A stretch of 13,382 bases of DNA from an uncultured Oscillibacter sp. GTDB lineage: Bacteria > Bacillota > Clostridia > Oscillospirales > Oscillospiraceae. Position numbers and translations under genes: made by a program. Positions within the stretch are counted from its first letter, which is position 1. Every line of letters starts with the position of its first letter. The stretch spans positions 1 through 13,382 of the forward strand of contig NZ_CAJTUX010000067.1 of NCBI RefSeq assembly GCF_910579365.1. The letters run 5' to 3'. Shown in pieces: positions 7,481-11,796 of the stretch. Below the pieces are notes generated by a model that saw only the letters and a list, made by a program, of their open reading frames with translations, had not been told where the DNA came from and did no database searches.

Positions 7481-8860
7481 TCATTGGCCGGTCTGTCCGT
7501 TGTTCATCACGCCGTAGTTGACGGCCCAGGAATAGGTGCGGTAGGCGGTGAAGAGATTCCGCTGGGCGGTGGCCACGGCGTCCTTGGCCTCGGTAAGGCT
7601 GTCCTCCGCGTCCAGCAGGGCGTTGCGGGAGATGGCGCCCTGCCGGTACTTCAGCTCCATGGCGGCGTAGCTGCTCTCCTGGAAGGTCAGAGAGGTCTGA
7701 GCGGAGTTCAGAACCTGCTGATAGTCCTTTACGGAGTCAAAGGCGCTGCGAAAGTTCATCTCAAAGCTCTGCACCGCCATTTTGTACTCATACAGCGCCG
7801 CTTCGTAGGTGTGGCGGGCGGTGCGGAGGTTGTATGTATTCTTTGCGTAGCTGGCCTGGGCGTCGTCATAGGTGTCGCTGGCCTCGTCCAGCTTCTTCTT
7901 GGCGGCGAAGAGGTCATAGCTGCGCTCCTTGGCCTCCTCCAGGTCCGGCTTGTGGTCCATGCTGGCGATGAGGCCCGGACTGAGCTCCGGCAGGGGGCCC
8001 AGCACCAGGGACCCGGTGAGGCTGGCGCCGGTCATGGCCTGCATTTGGAGCTTGCAGCGCCGGAGGTTCATCTCCAGGGTGCTGAGGCTGCTTTGCAGCG
8101 CGGCCCGGCCGTTTTTCACCTGTTCCAGGGTCAGGGCGGAAATCTGCCCCAGCTGATAGCGCAGTCCCATCTCCTCCAGCTGGCGGTCCAGGGCGGTGAG
8201 GTTCCGCTGGAGCGTGCCCTTGGTCTGCTCCAGCTCCAAAATGGCGAAGTACAGGGATTCCGCCCCCACCACGATCAGGTCCTGGGCGTTTTTCAGCTGG
8301 CGCTTGGCGGCGGCGTAGTCCTTCTGGAGCTTGCCGGTGGCCAAGTCCGTCACCGTGCTGCTCAGCGTGCCGTAGGAGCTGGCCAGATTGGAGATGACGT
8401 AGCCCTGCATGGCCCCCTCCATGGGCGTGGCCACGGGAATCTGGGCGTACATGTCCTGGGCCCGCTCCAGACTGTTGAGCTGGCTGACCAGGTCGGCGTA
8501 CATCTGGGTGAAGTCCATGGCGTCAATGGAGGCGATGGATTCCTCCAGCATCCGGGCGGAGAGGTTTCCCTCCAGCACACGCTCCTTCAGGTCCGCGAAG
8601 GCCAGATAGCGGAAGTCGCTCTCTCCGGTAAAGACCAGCTCGTCGTCCATGGTGCTGTCCTTGGCGGAGCTGGGCTCCGCTTCGCTGGGAACGATCACCA
8701 GGGGGGGCTGTTCCTCCTCTTGGGCGTCCTCCCCCGGGGGGGCGGCCTCTTCGGTCTCCTCCTCCGGGGCGGGCGGGTCCGTCTCCGCCAGGGCGGGAAT
8801 GACGCACAGCGGCAGCGCCAGCGTCAACGCCAGCAGCAGCGCGGTCCATTTCTTCTTCAT
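7481..8860 (-). CDS. TolC-family protein lacking visible beta-barrel strands
   Basis: This 459-residue secreted protein is related to the outer-membrane efflux duct TolC. MKKKWTALLLALTLALPLCVIPALA is a signal peptide with likely cleavage after Ala25. An acidic Pro/Glu linker follows (about 26-75). Two TolC repeats come next, and each ends in the turn that docks adaptors in TolC: LRYQLGQISALTLEQVKNGR (233-252) and LKYRQGAISRNALLDAEDSL (403-422). In E. coli TolC two beta strands interrupt each repeat. Here residues 306-407 contain no Pro or Gly and look like unbroken helix, and the first repeat has only a short IPVATPMEG turn (141-149). A duct made only of helices, suited to a cell without an outer membrane, is my inference. 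An AAGGAGG ribosome site precedes the start. The gene leads the tolC-adaptor-RND set. Confidence 0.85.
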   Translation of the reverse strand: MKKKWTALLLALTLALPLCVIPALAETDPPAPEEETEEAAPPGEDAQEEEQPPLVIVPSEAEPSSAKDSTMDDELVFTGESDFRYLAFADLKERVLEGNLSARMLEESIASIDAMDFTQMYADLVSQLNSLERAQDMYAQIPVATPMEGAMQGYVISNLASSYGTLSSTVTDLATGKLQKDYAAAKRQLKNAQDLIVVGAESLYFAILELEQTKGTLQRNLTALDRQLEEMGLRYQLGQISALTLEQVKNGRAALQSSLSTLEMNLRRCKLQMQAMTGASLTGSLVLGPLPELSPGLIASMDHKPDLEEAKERSYDLFAAKKKLDEASDTYDDAQASYAKNTYNLRTARHTYEAALYEYKMAVQSFEMNFRSAFDSVKDYQQVLNSAQTSLTFQESSYAAMELKYRQGAISRNALLDAEDSLTEAKDAVATAQRNLFTAYRTYSWAVNYGVMNNGQTGQ

Positions 8861-8931
8861 GTGGTCCTCCTTCGCTTTTTCCAGTGTCCCAGACCGCCGG
8901 AGGCGGGCCGGAGGTTCTGCCGTTCCATTGG

Positions 8932-8962
8932 GTTATACACCTTCCACCAAGGGGAAGGTCAA
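8932..8962 (-). promoter_or_regulatory. MerR-type promoter and operator ahead of the pump genes
   Basis: On the minus strand TTGACC (8962-8957) and TATAAC (8937-8932) are 19 bp apart, the over-long spacing characteristic of promoters activated by MerR-family regulators. The spacer region holds a perfect 7-7-7 dyad, ACCTTCC and GGAAGGT around a 7-nt centre, at 8939-8959. As I recall the E. coli copA promoter bound by CueR, this dyad differs from it at one central base. The -35 begins 17 bp after the tetR stop codon, so the promoter serves tolC, adaptor and RND separately from tetR. The cognate regulator is not in this window and its inducer is unknown; many MerR drug sensors use similar boxes, so copper is only one option. 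Confidence 0.8.
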
Positions 8963-8978
8963 GGAAAATTTCCGGAAA

Positions 8979-9590
8979 TCAGGTCTTTCGCAGGCTGCCG
9001 TATCGGATGATCTCCAGCTTGGCCTCCAGCTCCTTCCGGTGGAGCGCCTGCTCCTCGGGGCAGAGTATGGCGTCCATGCAGGCGCTGCCCAGGGCGGCCA
9101 TCAGCAAACAGAAGACAATCCGGCCATATTCCGGACTGGGGTTCCGCAGCGCGGAGAGATCCGTCAGGTCCCAAAGCCCGTCCAGCAGCCGCTGGCCCGG
9201 CCGGGTGGGGAGGAACTTCTGAATATCCAGCCCCTGGTTTTTCTGAAGGAAGTCCATGCACCGCTTCATCATCGGGTCCAGGGCGGTCTCCCGGGAGGTC
9301 ATGCGGTCAAAGCAGTTCAGCTGGGCCTGAAAGATGTCCCCGCCGTTGTCCCGCAGGACTTTGCGGTACTCCTCCTTGACGTGGTTCCGGACCTCCTCCA
9401 GCAGGTAGGCGAAGAGGTCGTCCTTGTCGGTAAAATACTGGTAAAAACTCCCCCTGGGAATACCCGCCCGGCGGACGATCTGGTTGATGGACACGTCCGT
9501 GAAGCGGGCGGCGGTGAATTCCGCCCAAGCGGCGTCGAGAAAGCGGCGCCGCTTCTCCTCCGGCAGCCGGAGGAAGGTCTCTGTACACAT
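8979..9590 (-). CDS. TetR/AcrR-family transcriptional regulator
   Basis: This 203-residue DNA-binding regulator has the standard family length. The N-terminal part EEKRRRFLDAAWAEF (11-25) and the helix-turn-helix FTDVSINQIVRRAGIPRGSF (30-49), followed by YQYFTDKDDLFAYLLEEV, match the TetR signature closely. The C-terminal ligand domain (about 70-203) is not specific enough to name an inducer. The gene sits immediately upstream of the pump genes on the same strand with no terminator between them, so some pump expression may come from its promoter. Two palindromic operators lie in its own leader, which suggests autorepression. The start at 9590 is preceded by GTGAGGG. Repression of the pump is an inference from position. 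Confidence 0.93.
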   Translation of the reverse strand: MCTETFLRLPEEKRRRFLDAAWAEFTAARFTDVSINQIVRRAGIPRGSFYQYFTDKDDLFAYLLEEVRNHVKEEYRKVLRDNGGDIFQAQLNCFDRMTSRETALDPMMKRCMDFLQKNQGLDIQKFLPTRPGQRLLDGLWDLTDLSALRNPSPEYGRIVFCLLMAALGSACMDAILCPEEQALHRKELEAKLEIIRYGSLRKT

Positions 9591-9610
9591 ATGTATCCCT
9601 CACAGAAAAA

Positions 9611-9643
9611 ATGACACCCTGTCATTTTGTGACAGGCTGTCAC
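9611..9643. promoter_or_regulatory. Two tandem palindromic operators, probably for the TetR regulator
   Basis: GTGACA-GGC-TGTCAC (9629-9643) and ATGACA-CCC-TGTCAT (9611-9625) are each perfect 6-3-6 inverted repeats, with centres 18 bp apart and a 3-bp gap between them. They share the consensus RTGACA-N3-TGTCAY. They start 2 bp downstream of the -10 element and lie in the tetR leader, the usual arrangement for an autoregulated TetR-family gene. That this TetR binds them is inferred from position. Confidence 0.85.
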
Positions 9644-9645
9644 TT

Positions 9646-9674
9646 ATTATAGTCAGGACTAACACCGCTGTCAA
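9646..9674 (-). promoter_or_regulatory. Consensus sigma-A promoter of tetR
   Basis: The minus strand reads TTGACA (9674-9669), exactly 17 bp, then TATAAT (9651-9646). All twelve positions match the sigma-A consensus and the spacing is optimal. Initiation near 9639 would fall inside the first operator, so a bound repressor would block it. A degenerate half-site overlaps the -35 element. Confidence 0.92.
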
Positions 9675-9713
9675 CACTTTTGTCCTATCCGCGCGTTAAG
9701 TTTTTGTGAATAA

Positions 9714-9740
9714 AAAGGCCGCCCCCACAGGGCGGCCTTT
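9714..9740 (-). terminator. Intrinsic terminator of the aminotransferase-dabb operon
   Basis: An 11-bp perfect stem (9714-9724 with 9730-9740, arms AAAGGCCGCCC and GGGCGGCCTTT) encloses the loop CCACA. On the minus strand the stem runs into TTTTTATT. It lies 5 bp after the dabb stop codon and insulates the tetR promoter from transcription coming from the right. Confidence 0.9.
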
Positions 9741-9745
9741 CGGCT

Positions 9746-10030
9746 CTAGTTCATCTCATAGTCCACCGCGACCCGGTCCTCCCGGATGGACTTGCACAGG
9801 GCGGACACCGCCTTGTGCCGGGGGTCGTTTTTGTAGGCATCCAGATCCTCCAGACTTTGGAACTCGCTGACAAGGACGGCGTCGTAATTCCCCGCCCCCA
9901 CGTTTACGGCGACCTCGCTGGAGAGCATCTGGGGCACCACGCCCTGAAGGGCCCGGAGGCCGTTCAGAAATTTCTCCTGCTCCGCCTCGGTGCCGGGGCG
10001 GAATTTCCACATGACAATATGGCGTATCAT
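9746..10030 (-). CDS. Dabb-family (stress-responsive A/B barrel) protein
   Basis: This 94-residue cytoplasmic protein has the length of a single Dabb domain, a dimeric alpha-beta ferredoxin-like barrel. It opens with MIRHIVMWKFRPG, the typical family start (hydrophobic strand, His4, then W/F-K-F). It shows NYDAVLVSEFQSLEDLDAYKNDPRH in the second half, where the strand and the YxxxPxH motif form the barrel edge. Members range from plant stress proteins to small aromatic or polyketide-processing enzymes, and most bacterial copies have no assigned reaction. It follows the aminotransferase by 15 bp with an AGGAGGG ribosome site, and a terminator closes the operon just after it. Cotranscription is clear, but a shared function is only suggested. 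Confidence 0.9.
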   Translation of the reverse strand: MIRHIVMWKFRPGTEAEQEKFLNGLRALQGVVPQMLSSEVAVNVGAGNYDAVLVSEFQSLEDLDAYKNDPRHKAVSALCKSIREDRVAVDYEMN

Positions 10031-10045
10031 ATCGGTCCCTCCTGC

Positions 10046-11248
10046 TTATCCGCCGTTTTTCCGGTTGTAGGCCTGGATGCCCAGGCCCAGAAGCTCGATG
10101 GCCCGGGTCAGCTCCTGGGGATTGGTGACGTAGGCGATGCGGATTTCGTTCCGGCCCTTGCCGGGGGTGCCGTAAAAGCCCTCGCCGGGGGCGTACATGA
10201 CGGTTTCGCCCCGGTCTTCGAACTCCTGGAGCAGGAAGTACTGGAGCTTCTCCGCGTCGTCCACAGGCAGCGTGGCCATGACGTAGAACGCGCCCTCCGG
10301 AGAGCTGTGGGTGACGCCGGGGAGCTTGGAGAGGGCGGATACCAGCGCGTCCTTTCTCCGTCCGTACTCGTCCCGGACGGAGGCCAGGTATTCCGGCGTC
10401 ATGCAGCGGTACAGGGCGGCGGCGCCAAGCTGGTCCAGAGTGGCGGCGCAGAGGCGGCCCTGGCAGATCTTCATGGCCAGCTCCATAAAGTGCCGGTTCC
10501 GGGATATCAGCGCGCCCACCCGGGCGCCGCAGGAGGAAAAGCGCTTGGAGATGGAGTCGGTGACGATGATGTGGTCCGCGGCGTCCGCAAACTCCAGGAA
10601 GGAGCTGAGCTTTTTCCCGGAGTAGATAATCTCCCGGTAGACCTCGTCGCTGATGAGGAAGAGGCCGCGCTCCTTGCAGATGTCCACCAGGAGGCGCTGC
10701 TCCTCATGGGTGAGGACCGCGCCGGTGGGGTTGCCGGGGTTGGTGACGACGATGGCCTTGGTGCGCTCGTTGATGAGGGGTTCGATCTTGTCCCGGCGGA
10801 CGAAGCGGTATCCCTCCTGGGAAGTTGTGGGAATGGGGCGGATTTTGCCGCCGGTGACGCCAATGAAGGTGTCGTAATTGGGATAGAAGGGCTCGGGGAT
10901 CAGAACCTCGTCCCCCTCGTCCAGAATGCAGGCCATGGCCAGCTGAAGGGCCTCGCTGCCGCCGTAAGTCGCCAGAATATCCCCCGGCGCCAGGGAGACG
11001 CCGAAGCTAAGATAATAGTCCCGCACCGCTTCCAGATAGGCGTCCAAACCGGCGGCGGGGGCGTAAGCCAGGACGGAGCGGTCAAAGCCCCGCACGGCGT
11101 CAAAGAATGCCTGGGGGGTTTCCACGTCGGGCTGGCCGATGTTCAGGTGGAGGACCCGCCGGCCCGCTGCCTCCGCCGCCACCACATAGGGGTGGAATTT
11201 CCGAATGGGGGAGAGGCTGCACGCCTCGCACTTGCTGGAAAACTTCAT
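10046..11248 (-). CDS. PLP-dependent class I/II aminotransferase (aspartate aminotransferase-like)
   Basis: This 400-residue cytoplasmic enzyme transfers amino groups between an amino acid and a 2-oxo acid with pyridoxal phosphate. Visible landmarks are HLNIGQPDVETP (34-45), GGSEA (96-100), NPGNPTG (170-176), SDEVYREI (200-207, Asp201 and Tyr204 contacting the cofactor), the Schiff-base lysine Lys235 in DSISKRFSSCGARVG, and Arg370 in NEIRIAYV for the substrate carboxylate. The SKR-F/Y-S-x-CGAR-hydrophobic-G pattern belongs to a clostridial subgroup annotated as aspartate aminotransferase; its true amino acid is uncertain. An AAGGAGG ribosome site precedes the ATG at 11248. It heads an operon with dabb and is divergent from a lysine-riboswitch-controlled transporter, which might hint at lysine or diaminopimelate metabolism, but it has no riboswitch of its own. 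Confidence 0.92.
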   Translation of the reverse strand: MKFSSKCEACSLSPIRKFHPYVVAAEAAGRRVLHLNIGQPDVETPQAFFDAVRGFDRSVLAYAPAAGLDAYLEAVRDYYLSFGVSLAPGDILATYGGSEALQLAMACILDEGDEVLIPEPFYPNYDTFIGVTGGKIRPIPTTSQEGYRFVRRDKIEPLINERTKAIVVTNPGNPTGAVLTHEEQRLLVDICKERGLFLISDEVYREIIYSGKKLSSFLEFADAADHIIVTDSISKRFSSCGARVGALISRNRHFMELAMKICQGRLCAATLDQLGAAALYRCMTPEYLASVRDEYGRRKDALVSALSKLPGVTHSSPEGAFYVMATLPVDDAEKLQYFLLQEFEDRGETVMYAPGEGFYGTPGKGRNEIRIAYVTNPQELTRAIELLGLGIQAYNRKNGG

Positions 11249-11306
11249 CCTGTTCGCCTCCTTGGGGCTTTGCGTATTTCGGGTCGCGAAGACCGCATAT
11301 TATCCT

Positions 11307-11334
11307 ATTGTAGCATCTCTGCGGCCCGTGTCAA
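11307..11334 (-). promoter_or_regulatory. Sigma-A promoter of the aminotransferase-dabb operon
   Basis: On the minus strand TTGACA (11334-11329) and TACAAT (11312-11307) are separated by 16 bp. The start would be near 11300, giving a leader of about 50 nt before the ATG at 11248. The -35 is perfect and the -10 matches five of six positions. Confidence 0.8.
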
Positions 11335-11511
11335 ACCGTTTTCCAAAAATCGGCGTTTTGCCGGACGAAGCTCCAAAGAGACTGCCGGAGGCTGGGCAAA
11401 CTGCGCAAAAAGGAGCGGACCTGCCGGGGAGAGAGGGCGGCTTTCTTTTCGGAAACTTCCGTGTTTCGAGGCTTCCCGGCAGAAAAACCAGGAGAAATTC
11501 CAAAAAGACGG
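11335..11511. other. Unassigned intergenic stretch between two divergent promoters
   Basis: No convincing gene lies here. Open frames crossing it have no matching ribosome site and would run through the riboswitch or promoters. The only structure I see is an imperfect inverted repeat, CTGCCGGGGAG (11421-11431) with CTTCCCGGCAG (11472-11482), eleven pairs including one G-U, enclosing about 40 nt. Confidence 0.4.
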
Positions 11512-11539
11512 TTGACATTTCAAAAAAGATTTATATAAT
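11512..11539 (+). promoter_or_regulatory. Consensus sigma-A promoter of the lysine riboswitch-transporter unit
   Basis: TTGACA (11512-11517), a 16-bp spacer and TATAAT (11534-11539) match the sigma-A consensus at every position. Initiation near 11546 would begin the transcript just before the riboswitch P1 stem at 11549. Its strength suits control by premature termination further down. Confidence 0.92.
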
Positions 11540-11548
11540 AAGTGCCAG

Positions 11549-11719
11549 CATGATAGAGGCGCGGATGTCAAGAGTACGCCTTCCCAAGGTTCAGGAACCG
11601 GGGAGGGGGAAAGGGGCTTCCGCCGAGGCTTCGTCCTCCCGCCTGAGGGAGCCGGGGCCGGGCCGCGGGGAGAATATCCCCCGGACTGTCACCTCCTTTG
11701 GAGGTGGAGCGCTGTCGTG
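11549..11719 (+). promoter_or_regulatory. Lysine riboswitch aptamer (L box)
   Basis: The conserved L-box blocks appear in order: GATAGAGGCGCGGATGTCAA then GAGTACGCC (11552-11580), GGGGGAAAGGGGCTTCCGCC near 11605-11624, GGGCCGCGGGG near 11660, and GGACTGTCACCTCC near 11692-11705. They parallel the B. subtilis lysC leader as I know it. The P1 stem closes with CATGATAG (11549-11556) pairing CTGTCGTG (11712-11719), eight pairs with two G-U. Lysine binding stabilises P1 and lowers expression of the downstream gene in this family. No coding frame is expected here. Confidence 0.93.
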
Positions 11720-11756
11720 GATTCATACACGTGTGTTTCAAGTATGAAGTCATGAC
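11714..11756 (+). promoter_or_regulatory. Antiterminator helix of the lysine riboswitch
   Basis: Bases 11714-11728 (GTCGTGGATTCATAC) can pair with 11742-11756 (GTATGAAGTCATGAC) over fifteen positions with one A-G mismatch and two G-U pairs. This helix uses the 3' strand of P1 and the whole upstream arm of the terminator, so it excludes both. It should form when lysine is absent and allow read-through. Confidence 0.8.
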
Positions 11757-11783
11757 GACCTGTCATGACTTCATTTTTTATTT
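11744..11783 (+). terminator. Riboswitch-controlled intrinsic terminator
   Basis: A perfect 13-bp stem (ATGAAGTCATGAC at 11744-11756 with GTCATGACTTCAT at 11762-11774) encloses the loop GACCT and runs into TTTTTATTT. It ends next to the ribosome site AGGAG (11784-11788) of the transporter, so termination removes the whole coding region. Confidence 0.93.
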
Positions 11784-11796
11784 AGGAGAGAGAGCT

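Noticed and set aside
7452..7484. An upstream start for the adaptor at 7484, overlapping the tolC-like stop as ATGA
   Set aside because: It would put eleven polar residues ahead of a clean lipoprotein signal, and the ATG at 7451 has a GGGAGGA ribosome site. Translational coupling remains possible.
3174..7517. A 1447-codon open frame on the plus strand opposite the RND and adaptor genes
   Set aside because: Its product is extremely rich in Gly, His and Asp with no domain pattern, as expected from the antisense of GC-rich coding DNA. The minus-strand frames encode clear conserved proteins with ribosome sites.
8905..8925. GC-rich CCGCCGGAGGCGG hairpin between tetR and tolC as a terminator
   Set aside because: The stem is only 5 bp with a 3-nt loop and no U-tract follows on the minus strand.
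7445..9010. A 521-codon plus-strand frame opposite the TolC-like gene
   Set aside because: It is an antisense shadow; it ignores the tolC-like start and runs through the MerR-type promoter.
11205..11747. A 180-codon plus-strand frame across the intergenic region right of the aminotransferase
   Set aside because: It crosses two promoters and the lysine riboswitch, has no recognisable product, and ends inside the expression platform.
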